A DNA stretch of 64,000 nt from assembly GCA_024226335.1 (NCBI GenBank), contig JAAELY010000238.1, positions 1 to 64,000 on the forward strand, read 5' to 3'. The position numbers and the translations under genes are program-made. The notes under the pieces were generated by a model that searched no databases, had not been told where the DNA came from, and worked only from the letters and a program-made list of their open reading frames with translations. Positions 7,953 through 17,690 of the stretch are shown piece by piece. The DNA comes from a bacterium (GTDB taxonomy: Bacteria; Myxococcota_A; UBA9160; SZUA-336). How positions within the stretch are numbered: the stretch's first letter is position 1; each line of letters opens with the position of its first letter.

Positions 7953-9254
7953 TCAGAGCGAGGGCTCTCGGGAATCCCGGTTCTCCCGGATTTCGCTCCG
8001 CGCGCCCGGAAGGACGACCTCGAAACAGGTTCCTCCTCCTTCCCGGGCGATGCAGCGCGCGTGGCCTTCGTGGTGACCGGCGATCTGCCGCACGAGCGAG
8101 AGGCCGAGCCCGACGCTTCCATCGATGCTCTCGCGCATTCCGGCGGGTCGATAGAAGGCTCCGAAGATGCGCTCGCGCTCGTTTTCGGGCACTCCAGGGC
8201 CGCGGTCGAGGACTCGAAGCCGGGCTTCGCCGTCGTGCGCCTCCAGTGTGACCTCGATCGGTGTGCCCGCGCCGTAGCGTTGGGCATTCTCGACCAGATT
8301 TCGCACCAGATGGCGCAACATGCGCGAGTCTCCGAGGATCCTGACCGGCTCGCCCTCGAGCGAGGCGCCCGCACGTGAGGACTCCTCCGCCACCAATGCC
8401 AGTAGATCCACTTCTTCGACCCGCTCGAGCTGGTCGAGAGCATCGAGCCGACTCGCGAGCAGGAGTTCTCCGATCAATACATCGAGTTCGCCGATGTCCT
8501 TTTCGATTCGCTCCAGCAGTTCGGGTCTCTGGCCGCTGTGAAGCAACTCCGTCGCCACGCGAATGCGAGCCAGAGGAGAGCGCAGTTCATGCGATGCGCT
8601 GGCCAGAAGCGTGCGCTGGCCGTCGACCAGGGCTTCGATGCGATCGGCGGCGCGATTGAAGCTTCGTGCCAGCGCGGCGATTTCGTCGCGGCCTTCGATC
8701 TGCACGCGTGCGCTCAGGTCGCCCGCACCCAGTTGCTCCACGCGAGCGCGCAGTCGCTCCACGCGGCGAGTCAGTCGGCGTACCAGGGGATAGGCTCCGA
8801 TTGCGCTCACCACGCCAAGGCCGGCGAGCGCAACCAGCCATTGGATACCGTGTTCGTTCCGGCGCGGGCGGCCGATCATCCAACGGTCATCGGGAAGGCG
8901 AACGACGATCACCGGACCACCGTGTCTGCGACCCTGGAACCAGCCGCTCTTCAACTGCTCGGGTGTCGGTTCAGGCAGGGGCCGGCCGATCTGCACGACG
9001 AGTTCACCGTCTGCTGAGCGCACGGCCAGATCCGCCCGCAGTTGCTCGGACAGTCTCGCCAAGGCGGAGCGCAGTTCCTCGACGGGGCGGCCCGCTGCGG
9101 GCAGTGATTCGGCGACGATCGCGCCGATTCCCTCGATGCTCGCGCGATCTTCATCAGACGGTCCGATCAACAACCAGGCGAGCGAAGCGAGCACGGCGAA
9201 GAGCACGATAATGCCGACTAGCGTCAGGTATATCTGTAGATACAGCCGGTTCAT
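7953..9254 (-). CDS. Sensor histidine kinase with HAMP domain (EnvZ-like)
   Basis: This 433-residue protein has TM1 at about 8-30, a periplasmic sensor region of about 105 residues, TM2 at about 137-157 and a HAMP domain (160-212). A HisKA domain follows with the phospho-acceptor His222 in SHELRSPLAR. The HATPase domain shows an N box (NLVENAQRYG), G1 (DRGPGVP), F box (IFGAFYR) and G2 (GLGLSLV). It autophosphorylates and passes phosphate to the response regulator encoded immediately upstream, which its ATG overlaps by 4 bp. The signal is unknown; the periplasmic region has no recognisable PAS or CHASE domain. Confidence 0.93.
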   Translation of the reverse strand: MNRLYLQIYLTLVGIIVLFAVLASLAWLLIGPSDEDRASIEGIGAIVAESLPAAGRPVEELRSALARLSEQLRADLAVRSADGELVVQIGRPLPEPTPEQLKSGWFQGRRHGGPVIVVRLPDDRWMIGRPRRNEHGIQWLVALAGLGVVSAIGAYPLVRRLTRRVERLRARVEQLGAGDLSARVQIEGRDEIAALARSFNRAADRIEALVDGQRTLLASASHELRSPLARIRVATELLHSGQRPELLERIEKDIGELDVLIGELLLASRLDALDQLERVEEVDLLALVAEESSRAGASLEGEPVRILGDSRMLRHLVRNLVENAQRYGAGTPIEVTLEAHDGEARLRVLDRGPGVPENERERIFGAFYRPAGMRESIDGSVGLGLSLVRQIAGHHEGHARCIAREGGGTCFEVVLPGARSEIRENRDSREPSL

Positions 9255-9958
9255 CGTCGGTCTGTTTCATCATCCGCGTTGCGGGCGAAAACATAGCCCG
9301 CGCCGCGCACTGTGATGACGCGACGCGGATTCTTCGGATCGTCTTCGATCGCGGCTCGGATACGCGAGATATGCACGTCGATGCTGCGGTCGAAGGCGTC
9401 GAGTGCGTGACCGCGAAGCGCGTTCATGATCGCATCTCTCGACATGACCCGTCCCGCTCGCTCAGCGAGTGCGCAAAGAAGTTCGAATTGATGGCTCGTG
9501 AGTGAACGCTCTTCGCCACCCACGCGAACGACCCTTGCGTTGCGGTCGATCTCGAGCCGGCCAAAACGCAATACTGCGCCGCGCTCAGGTCCCGATTTGT
9601 GACGGCGCAGAATCGCGCGCAGACGGGCGAGCAGTTCGCGCGGATTGAACGGCTTGGGCAGGTAGTCGTCCGCGCCGATTTCCAGGCCGACGATGCGATC
9701 CGTCTCATCACCGCGCGCAGTCAGCATCAAAATCGGAATATCCGATTCTGCCCGCACTCGTCGACAGACCTCGAAGCCGTCGAGATCGGGCAGCATCACG
9801 TCGAGGATCAACACGTCGAAGCTCTCGCTGCGCAGGAGCTCGAGTCCGCCCATCGCGTTCGGCTGGGCCGATAGCGCGAAGCCGCGCGAGCCCAGGTACT
9901 CACCGACCATCTCCGAGAGATTCTCGTCGTCCTCGATCATGAGGATGCTTTCCGACAC
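9251..9958 (-). CDS. OmpR/PhoB-family response regulator
   Basis: This 235-residue protein has an N-terminal receiver with acidic pocket E9-D10-D11, phospho-acceptor Asp53 (LILDVMLPDLDG) and a conserved Thr and Lys. A C-terminal winged helix ends in the usual RGAGYVF hairpin. The start is GTG at 9958 with AGGA about 8 nt upstream. It is the first gene of the two-component operon and overlaps the histidine kinase start (ATGA). It probably activates or represses nearby envelope genes; the target is unknown. Confidence 0.94.
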   Translation of the reverse strand: MSESILMIEDDENLSEMVGEYLGSRGFALSAQPNAMGGLELLRSESFDVLILDVMLPDLDGFEVCRRVRAESDIPILMLTARGDETDRIVGLEIGADDYLPKPFNPRELLARLRAILRRHKSGPERGAVLRFGRLEIDRNARVVRVGGEERSLTSHQFELLCALAERAGRVMSRDAIMNALRGHALDAFDRSIDVHISRIRAAIEDDPKNPRRVITVRGAGYVFARNADDETDRR

Positions 9959-10028
9959 CTCAGCATCCTAACTCCAGGGGATCTCGCTCGCATGTCGGTT
10001 TCGTAAAGAAGTGTGAAGTCCGCGCAAC

Positions 10029-10058
10029 TTGAAAACCCCAACCCCGCGTCGATAAGAT
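10029..10058 (+). promoter_or_regulatory. Putative sigma-70 promoter for the SnoaL/SDR operon
   Basis: TTGAAA (10029-10034) is followed after 18 bp by TAAGAT (10053-10058). This would start transcription near 10065, about 150 nt before the first gene. The leader between (10066-10213) contains no open frame I would support. Confidence 0.4.
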
Positions 10059-10213
10059 CGCGGTGTTCCGAAGAATGGGTTTGGCCTGGCCGAGGCCCAG
10101 GAGCACACGCGAGATGTCTGAAATGCGCCCCGCGATGTTGCCGGAAAATCCCATTCAGGGTTTTTCGGCGCCGGGCACATTCTTCGGACCACAACTGACA
10201 GGAGGAACAGAGG

Positions 10214-10693
10214 ATGGGCGGTTTCCCGCGGGAAGAGATCGAAGCCGCGTTCGAAAACTACAATCGGGCGCGCATCCAGGCTTCAACGAGCGGAGACTGG
10301 CGTATCTGGGCGGCCGTTTTCACCGAGGACGCTCACTACACCGAGCATGCCTACGGCGAGATGCACGGTCGTCAGGAGATCGAAGACTGGATCACCAAGG
10401 TCATGGCTCCCTTTCCCCATATGAGTTTTCCCCAGGACTGGGTGGCGTTCGACGACGAGCACGACGCGGTCGTGTTCCAGTGCCAGAACCGGCTCGAACA
10501 TCCGGGAGATCCAGATGGCGAGCCGTTTCAATTTCCCAGTTGGACCCGCCTGGTCTACGGTGGAAACGGGCTCTGGAAATCCGAGGAAGACGTCTACAAT
10601 CCCGCCCGCGATGCGGGGCGCACGATTTCGGCCTGGCGCAAGGCGGGCGGTGAGTTCGAGAGTCGAGAACTCGTGCAGATGACGGACCGCTGA
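10214..10693 (+). CDS. SnoaL-like / NTF2-fold protein
   Basis: This 159-residue protein has the features of the NTF2/SnoaL-like superfamily: an N-terminal helix (IEAAFENYNRARIQ), a DWRIWAAVFTEDAHYTEH motif typical of these alpha+beta cones, and GRQEIEDWI. Members act as hydrolases, isomerases or cyclases on polyketide, steroid or small cyclic substrates, or only bind ligands. A strong AGGAGG lies about 8 nt upstream. Its stop overlaps the start of the SDR gene by one base, so the two probably act on the same substrate. The reaction itself is not predictable. Confidence 0.8.
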   Translation: MGGFPREEIEAAFENYNRARIQASTSGDWRIWAAVFTEDAHYTEHAYGEMHGRQEIEDWITKVMAPFPHMSFPQDWVAFDDEHDAVVFQCQNRLEHPGDPDGEPFQFPSWTRLVYGGNGLWKSEEDVYNPARDAGRTISAWRKAGGEFESRELVQMTDR

Positions 10694-11442
10694 TGCGACG
10701 CTTTGAAGAGCGCGTTGCGCTGGTGAGTGGTGCGGCGTCGGGAATTGGTCGAGCGACTGCCGAACGCCTGGCGAGTGAGGGAGCGTCGCTGTTCTGCGTC
10801 GATGTGCAGAGCGAAGAACTCGAGGCGACCGTCGAGCAGATCACCGGTGCCGGGGGGATCGCCGATTCGCACCTCTGTGACGTGAGCGATCCCGAAGCGG
10901 TGGCCGCAACGCTTTCCGCTTGCGTCGAGCGTTACGGGAAACTGGACGCGTTGTGCAATATCGCGGGAATCTTGAAGCTCGACCACACCCATGAGCTGTC
11001 ACTGGAGGTGTGGAACAAGATCCTGGCCGTGAATCTGACGGGAACCTTGCTGATGAGTCAGGCCGCGTTGCCGCACCTGCTGGAGTCCAAAGGCGTCATC
11101 GTCAATACCTCGTCGACTTCCGCCCTGGCGGGCATGCCCTGGGGGGCGGCCTACGGAGCGTCGAAGGGGGGAGTACTCGCCCTGACCCGCACTTTTGCGG
11201 TGGAGTACGCCAAGCAGGGGCTGCGCGCGAACGCGGTCTGTCCCGGTTCGATCGTCACCAGCATGACCACGCGAGGCGTGCTGCCAGAGGGGATCGATAC
11301 TTCGCTTCTGTCCCGGGTCGTGCCCCTCGACAAGCCCCGGGGGCCCGAGTCGATCGCCGGTGTGATCGCGATGCTGGCCTCCGACGACGGCGCTCACATC
11401 AACGGGGCAGAGATTCGTGTCGACGGAGGAACCCTTTCGTAG
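10693..11442 (+). CDS. SDR family NAD(P)-dependent oxidoreductase
   Basis: This 249-residue classical short-chain dehydrogenase has a cofactor loop GAASGIG near residue 14, NIAG at about 88-91, catalytic Ser (about 138) and YGASK (Tyr/Lys at about 151/155), and a C-terminal GAEIRVDGGT. An Asp at the end of beta-2 (CVDVQ) suggests NAD preference. It is translationally coupled to the SnoaL-like gene (TGATG overlap). It likely oxidises or reduces an alcohol/ketone of a lipophilic substrate. Confidence 0.93.
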   Translation: MRRFEERVALVSGAASGIGRATAERLASEGASLFCVDVQSEELEATVEQITGAGGIADSHLCDVSDPEAVAATLSACVERYGKLDALCNIAGILKLDHTHELSLEVWNKILAVNLTGTLLMSQAALPHLLESKGVIVNTSSTSALAGMPWGAAYGASKGGVLALTRTFAVEYAKQGLRANAVCPGSIVTSMTTRGVLPEGIDTSLLSRVVPLDKPRGPESIAGVIAMLASDDGAHINGAEIRVDGGTLS

Positions 11443-11511
11443 CGGGCACTTAGCCCTTCGGCTGGGCGACCGGGAGGAATGCCTCGATCCCCGTTGGGGG
11501 CGGAGCTGTGT

Positions 11512-11526
11512 TATAACGCTGTTATA
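11512..11526. promoter_or_regulatory. 15-bp palindromic operator before tetR of the RND operon
   Basis: A perfect odd palindrome, TATAAC-GCT-GTTATA, ends 11 bp before the start codon at 11538. It is AT-rich inside GC-rich DNA and contains possible -10 hexamers. This is the usual position for an autoregulatory TetR operator controlling the gene and the efflux operon behind it. Confidence 0.65.
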
Positions 11527-11537
11527 GGGCGCTTTGA

Positions 11538-12146
11538 ATGGTCTCCCAACCCTCCAGGAGGTCGCCGCGCCGGCGCGTTGAATCCACCCGAAGGGTGATT
11601 TTGGACGCGACCGAGTCGTTGCTTTTGGAAGTCGGACCCGATCGATTGTCGATCCGACTCGTGACGAATCGCTGTGGCTATCAGGCACCGACCATCTATC
11701 ACCACTTCGGCGACAAAGCGGGCTTGATCGATGCGTGTCTGGAACGGCGTTTTCAGGACCTGCACGATGAGTTGTTGCGCGTACCGCGCAGGCTCGATCC
11801 GGCAGAGTATCTGCGCGAACTCGCCCGGGCCTTCATCCGCTTTGGCGTCGAGCATCCAGCGCATTACCGCCTGTTCTCTGTGCCTCGGCGGGTCGATGTG
11901 AGTGTGCCTTCTTCTGCGGAGCGCGGGCGTGAGTTGGTCGCCGAAGCCTTGAAAGATCTCGAGCGTGTCAAGCGCCTGCGCGGAACCGATGCCGAAACCG
12001 CTTTCCAGATCACCTGGGCGATGCTTCACGGACTGATCCTGCTGCGAATCAGCCGACCGGACTACGAATGGACAGAAGACCTTACCGAGCGAGCACTCGA
12101 CTCACTCGAACGCGGATTGTTCGAGAAGGAAAGCGGAGCGGAATGA
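11538..12146 (+). CDS. TetR/AcrR family regulator of the efflux operon
   Basis: This 202-residue protein has a helix-turn-helix at about residues 20-62 (ILDATESLLLEVGPDRLSI, then YQAPTIYHHFGDKAGL) and an alpha-helical ligand domain with VEHPAHYRLF, as in regulators of membrane-active compounds. It directly precedes the periplasmic adaptor gene, whose ATG overlaps its stop (ATGA), so it belongs to the efflux operon and should repress it. A 15-bp palindrome immediately upstream is the likely operator. Confidence 0.92.
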   Translation: MVSQPSRRSPRRRVESTRRVILDATESLLLEVGPDRLSIRLVTNRCGYQAPTIYHHFGDKAGLIDACLERRFQDLHDELLRVPRRLDPAEYLRELARAFIRFGVEHPAHYRLFSVPRRVDVSVPSSAERGRELVAEALKDLERVKRLRGTDAETAFQITWAMLHGLILLRISRPDYEWTEDLTERALDSLERGLFEKESGAE

Positions 12147-13303
12147 TGATGCGGATTCGAATGTGGAACGGGACGACAAACCTGAAGCGGTGGGCGCTGG
12201 CTCTCTGTTGTGTAGGCGCGGGACTCAGCGCCTGCGATGGAGAGCCCGAAGATGCGCTCGAAGTAACCAGACCGGTCGTGATTGCTGAGGTGCAGGCCGT
12301 CGATGTGAGCGAGCGCATCGCGGCGACCGGACAGTTGGTCGCGCCCAGTCGAGCCGAGGTCGCTGCGCAGGTTCAAGGAGAGATCACCGCCGTCCTGCGC
12401 GACGAGGGCGCGACGGTGGAAGCGGGCGAGGTCGTGCTCGAAATCGACCCCGAGAGATTCGAGCTCGAACTGGCCCGTGCGCGGGCCGGTCTTTCGGAAG
12501 CGCGGGCGAGTCTCGGCGAGCACGAACGCGATGTGAAGCGCCAGCGCGCGCTCGCACAACGCGCTGTGGCGTCCAAGGCTCAACTCGACGAGGCCGAGAC
12601 AGCCGTTCAGACCAGTCGCTCACGCGTGCAGGCGGCTCAGGCGAATCTAGGCGTGGCCGAACGCGCGTTGCGCGACTCGAAGGTGACGGCGCGTTTCTCT
12701 GGTCAGATCGGAAGGCGCTATCTGAGCGTGGGTGAGTTCGTTCAACCCGGCCAGAAGCTCTTCGAACTGGTCGCTATGGACCCGATCGAGGTCGAGTTTT
12801 TCCTGCCGGAACGAGATTCGAGTCGCGCGAGCATCGGACAGACGCTCGACGTCTTTGTGGCGCCGTATCCCGACCAGGCCTTTCGAGCGACGGTGACGGT
12901 CGTATCGCCGACCATCGATTCGCGCACCCGCACTCTACGTGTCAAGGCGGTGGTCGAGAACAAGGAAGGCAAGCTGAAACCCGGTCTGTTCGCTCGTGCA
13001 GATCTGGGCGTCGCGGATCGAAAGGGCGTAATCATCGTTCCCGAAGAAGCGGTCTTGCAACGGGCCGACGGTCCGGTTGTGTTTCGCCTCGTTGAGGACA
13101 ATCGGGTCGAACGCATCGTGGTCGAACTCGGCAAGCTGAGCGAAGGCCATGCCGAGATCATGGCCGGGTTGGCTGTGGGGGATTCCGTGATCCGACGCGG
13201 CCACGACGTGCTGATCGATGGAAGCGCCATCAGTCTTCGCAATCCCGACGGAACACCGGCGGTGGCCGCTGGTCCTGAATCCGCTCTGGAGACCACTCCG
13301 TGA
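12143..13303 (+). CDS. RND efflux periplasmic adaptor lipoprotein (MFP family)
   Basis: This is a 386-residue membrane-fusion protein. The N-terminus is a lipoprotein signal ending in the lipobox LSAC, so it should be anchored by an acylated Cys. It has the biotinyl-lipoyl half motif (AAQVQGEITAVLRDEGATV), a long coiled-coil hairpin (about 105-165), the second lipoyl half (ARFSGQIGRRYLSVGEFVQPGQ), then beta-barrel and membrane-proximal domains. The ATG at 12143 overlaps the tetR stop and has a GGAGCGGA ribosome site; the open frame extends 25 codons further upstream, but that part is not needed. It pairs with the RND transporter downstream. Confidence 0.94.
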   Translation: MMMRIRMWNGTTNLKRWALALCCVGAGLSACDGEPEDALEVTRPVVIAEVQAVDVSERIAATGQLVAPSRAEVAAQVQGEITAVLRDEGATVEAGEVVLEIDPERFELELARARAGLSEARASLGEHERDVKRQRALAQRAVASKAQLDEAETAVQTSRSRVQAAQANLGVAERALRDSKVTARFSGQIGRRYLSVGEFVQPGQKLFELVAMDPIEVEFFLPERDSSRASIGQTLDVFVAPYPDQAFRATVTVVSPTIDSRTRTLRVKAVVENKEGKLKPGLFARADLGVADRKGVIIVPEEAVLQRADGPVVFRLVEDNRVERIVVELGKLSEGHAEIMAGLAVGDSVIRRGHDVLIDGSAISLRNPDGTPAVAAGPESALETTP

Positions 13304-16300
13304 GTTTTCTCGACATCTGTATCAACCGTCCCGTGCTGACACTGATGATGACACTCTCGCTCATCGTCTTTGGCGTGATGGGGTATCTGCAGCTCGGTGT
13401 CGACCAGTTGCCGAACATGGAGTTCCCGGTCGTTACGGTCACCGCAACGCTCGAAGGCGCCACGCCGGAAGTGATGGAGGAAGACGTCACTGAGGTTCTC
13501 GAGGAGTTCATCAACACCATAGACGGTCTGCGCACACTCAAATCGACCACGTTCCACGGAGTGAGTCGCGTGGTCGCCGAGTTCGAACTCGAACGCGACA
13601 TCGACCAGGCCACACAAGACGTACGAGACAAGCTCTCTCGCGCCCGCTTCCAACTTCCTCCGGCTCTCGATCCGCCTGTTATCGAGAAGGTGAACTTCGC
13701 CGATCAACCCATCATCTGGCTGCCTGTGAACTCGGAGCGTCCGGCGACCGAGGTCACCGAGTACTTGCGCTACACGGTCAAACCCTACCTCGAAACAGTG
13801 CAAGGAATTGCATCCACTGAACTATTTGGACGTCGGAATCGCGAGATTCGCATCTGGGTGGATGGGGATGCGCTCCGCGCGCGCGGACTCTCGGCCATGG
13901 ACGTCGTCACGGCCTTGCGTCGCGAACACGTCGAGGTTCCGGGGGGGCGCGTCGAGAGTCAATCGGTCGAGTACACGCTGCGGACCGACGCCGAATTCGA
14001 GACCGTCGAAGCTCTCGCCGCTATGGTGATCGCGAGCGTGGACGGGGCCGCCGTTCGTCTGAAGGACGTGGCGCGGGTCGAGGACGGTGCAGAAGACCGG
14101 CGCTTCGTGGCACGCTTCAACGGCGGAGCGGGTGCGGGAATCGGCATCCTCAAGCAACCGCGCGCGAACACCGTGCAGATCGCCCAGGCGACGCACGATC
14201 GTATCGACGACCTGCGCGAGTACCTGCCTTCGGGAATCACCTTTGCGAACCGCGACTCGGTGATCGACTTCTCGCTATCCATTCTGGAAGCGGTCAACGA
14301 GACCCTGTTCGCGCTGCAGGTCGGTAGCTTGCTTGCAATCCTCACGGTTCTGCTCTTTCTGCGCCGCATGCGGCCTACATTGATTGTGAGTGCAGCAATT
14401 CCGCTGTCGCTGATCACGACCTTCGGATTTCTGTGGCTGTTCGGGTTCACGCTGAACACGATGACGCTCCTGGGCCTGACGCTGGCCGTGGGCGTCGTGA
14501 TCGATGACGCGATCGTGGTTCTCGAGAACATCGAACGACACCGCGAGGCCGGTGAAGCCCCGAAGGAGGCGGCGTCGAAGGGTGCACGTCAGATCGCCTT
14601 CGCCGCGACGGCCGCGACGCTATCGATTGCGGTGGTGTTCCTGCCGGTCGTGTTCGTCGACGGCATTGTCGGCAGTTTCCTGGGTGAGTTCGGACTCACC
14701 GTGGCGGCCGCAGTCATGGTTTCGCTCTTCGTTGCCTTGACGCTCACTCCGATGCTGGCGGCGCGCATGGCGCCTCCCGAGGAGAGGGCGCACGGTAGCT
14801 TCTATCATCGCCTGGAAGTCGGATTTCTTTGGCTCGAGCGGCGCTACACAAAGATTCTCCACTGGTCGCTCGCGCATCGCGGGTCGGTACTGGCGATCGG
14901 GCTAGCTTCATTCTTGATGACCTGTGGTATGGGCTACAAGCTCGACGTCGAGTTCTTTCCGCCAAGCGATGAAGGACGTCTGTTCGTGATGATGGATACG
15001 CCCCCCGGGACTTCCCTGGACGGCACCATGGAACGCGTCAAACTGGCAGAGAAGTGGATGCTGCAACAGCCCGAGGTCAACGGGCTGTTCGCGGGTATCG
15101 GCGTCAGCGGTCCCGACGGTCCCGGCGATGTGACGAATGCGGTATTCGTCGCGATTCTCAAGCCGCGAGCGGAGCGTGAGCGTACTTCGATGGAAATCAT
15201 GGAGGCTGCGCGCGACGCGTTGAAGAATATTCCCGGACTGAATTCGCGGGTGTTCGACCCCTCGTCGATGTTCAGCGCGGGTGGTGGTGAGTTCGAGTTC
15301 AGTATTCTCGCCAATCTAGAGATCGACGAGCTCGACGAGCTCACCGATCGCGTGGTTCACCGGCTCGAAGAGCGTCCGGGCTTCGTTGGGCTGCACAAGA
15401 GCCTGCGCATGGGGCTTCCGGAGATTCGCGTCACGCCAGACCGTGAGAAGGCGGCCGCGATGGGCGTGGATGCACGCTCGATTGCGACGGTGGTTCAGGC
15501 CAGCATCGGCGGTATCGACATCGGGAAATTCAAGGAAGCCGGTCATCGCTACGACATTCGCATGCGACTCGAAGAAGGGACTCGCAACGATCCCGAGTCG
15601 ATCGGCCAGCTCTATGTGCGCAACCGCGAGGGCAAGGTAGTTGAACTGCGCAATCTGGTGTCGGTAGAGACCGGTGCAGCGCCTTCGACGATCACCCGAC
15701 ACAATCGCCGTCGTAGCGTGTCGATCTCTTCGAGTCTCGAAGGCATCCCGGTCAGCGAAGCCATCGAAGAGGTCACGGCCATCGCCCGAGAGATCCTGCC
15801 GGAACAGGTTGAGATCGACTTCTCGGGAAGCGCCGAAGCCTTCCAGGAGAGCATTTCACAGTTCATGCTGGCGATAGGGCTCGCGATCCTGATCATCTAC
15901 ATGGTGCTGGCCGCCCAGTTCGAAAGCCTCTTGCATCCACTGACCGTCATGCTCGCGCTACCCCTGGCGATGTTCGGCGCGCTCGGTGGACTGCTGGCCG
16001 CCGGAATGTCGATCAATCTGTTCAGCCTGATCGGCATCATCCTGCTGTTCGGACTGGTCACCAAGAACTCGATCCTGCTGGTCGACTTTGCCAATCAACT
16101 GCGCGAAGAAGGCATGGACAAGGTCGAGGCCATGCGAACTGCAGCGCCTGTGCGCATGCGACCCGTGTTGATGACCGCGTTCTCCATGATCTTTGGCGTG
16201 CTGCCCGCGGCGATCGGAGTGGGGCCCGGATCCGAGACGCGCGCACCCATGGCTGTTGCGACGGGAGCTGGAATGTTCTCGTCCACGATTCTCACTCTCC

Positions 16301-16455
16301 TCATGGTGCCTGTGTTCTATATCGTGCTCGATGATCTGAGTGAGTGGATCCGCACCCGAGTGCGCCGCCTGCTGGGACGGGAGCCAAAGGACGGCGGTCC
16401 GGCCGCGAAGCAACCGACCGAACCCAGCAGCGAAGCGATCGCGCGCACCGGCTAG
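13300..16455 (+). CDS. RND-family efflux transporter permease (HAE1/AcrB-like)
   Basis: This 1051-residue inner-membrane proton antiporter has the standard layout: TM1 (residues 10-30), a large porter/docking domain, TM2-7 (about 335-550), a second periplasmic domain, and TM8-12 (about 860-1025). The TM4 segment GVVIDDAIVVLENIERH carries the Asp pair of the proton relay. It starts with GTG overlapping the adaptor stop (GTGA). Hydrophobic drugs, solvents or lipids are the usual substrates. No outer-membrane TolC-like factor is encoded next to it, so that partner must lie elsewhere. Confidence 0.96.
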   Translation: MSFLDICINRPVLTLMMTLSLIVFGVMGYLQLGVDQLPNMEFPVVTVTATLEGATPEVMEEDVTEVLEEFINTIDGLRTLKSTTFHGVSRVVAEFELERDIDQATQDVRDKLSRARFQLPPALDPPVIEKVNFADQPIIWLPVNSERPATEVTEYLRYTVKPYLETVQGIASTELFGRRNREIRIWVDGDALRARGLSAMDVVTALRREHVEVPGGRVESQSVEYTLRTDAEFETVEALAAMVIASVDGAAVRLKDVARVEDGAEDRRFVARFNGGAGAGIGILKQPRANTVQIAQATHDRIDDLREYLPSGITFANRDSVIDFSLSILEAVNETLFALQVGSLLAILTVLLFLRRMRPTLIVSAAIPLSLITTFGFLWLFGFTLNTMTLLGLTLAVGVVIDDAIVVLENIERHREAGEAPKEAASKGARQIAFAATAATLSIAVVFLPVVFVDGIVGSFLGEFGLTVAAAVMVSLFVALTLTPMLAARMAPPEERAHGSFYHRLEVGFLWLERRYTKILHWSLAHRGSVLAIGLASFLMTCGMGYKLDVEFFPPSDEGRLFVMMDTPPGTSLDGTMERVKLAEKWMLQQPEVNGLFAGIGVSGPDGPGDVTNAVFVAILKPRAERERTSMEIMEAARDALKNIPGLNSRVFDPSSMFSAGGGEFEFSILANLEIDELDELTDRVVHRLEERPGFVGLHKSLRMGLPEIRVTPDREKAAAMGVDARSIATVVQASIGGIDIGKFKEAGHRYDIRMRLEEGTRNDPESIGQLYVRNREGKVVELRNLVSVETGAAPSTITRHNRRRSVSISSSLEGIPVSEAIEEVTAIAREILPEQVEIDFSGSAEAFQESISQFMLAIGLAILIIYMVLAAQFESLLHPLTVMLALPLAMFGALGGLLAAGMSINLFSLIGIILLFGLVTKNSILLVDFANQLREEGMDKVEAMRTAAPVRMRPVLMTAFSMIFGVLPAAIGVGPGSETRAPMAVATGAGMFSSTILTLLMVPVFYIVLDDLSEWIRTRVRRLLGREPKDGGPAAKQPTEPSSEAIARTG

Positions 16456-16476
16456 GCTCAGAGATCCAGAACGACG

Positions 16477-16490
16477 ACACCCCGGGGTGT
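16477..16490. other. 14-bp perfect palindrome after the RND gene
   Basis: ACACCCC-GGGGTGT is a perfect even palindrome 21 bp after the RND stop codon. It has no T tract, so it is a weak terminator candidate; it may be a protein-binding site or a 3' hairpin. The rest of 16456-16567 has no other clear signal. Confidence 0.4.
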
Positions 16491-16567
16491 TCGAGGCTTG
16501 TGGGATCCTTGGCTCCTGCTCGTGAATATGCGATAGGCTCCGGAGCTACTTCAGCCGGGGGATATCG

Positions 16568-17677
<1,110 letters not shown>

Positions 17678-17690
17678 TCGTTCGACCGAT

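Noticed and set aside
16477-16490. Rho-independent terminator after the RND gene
   Set aside because: The palindrome is perfect but lacks a loop of usual size and a T tract, so it is kept only as an unexplained palindrome.
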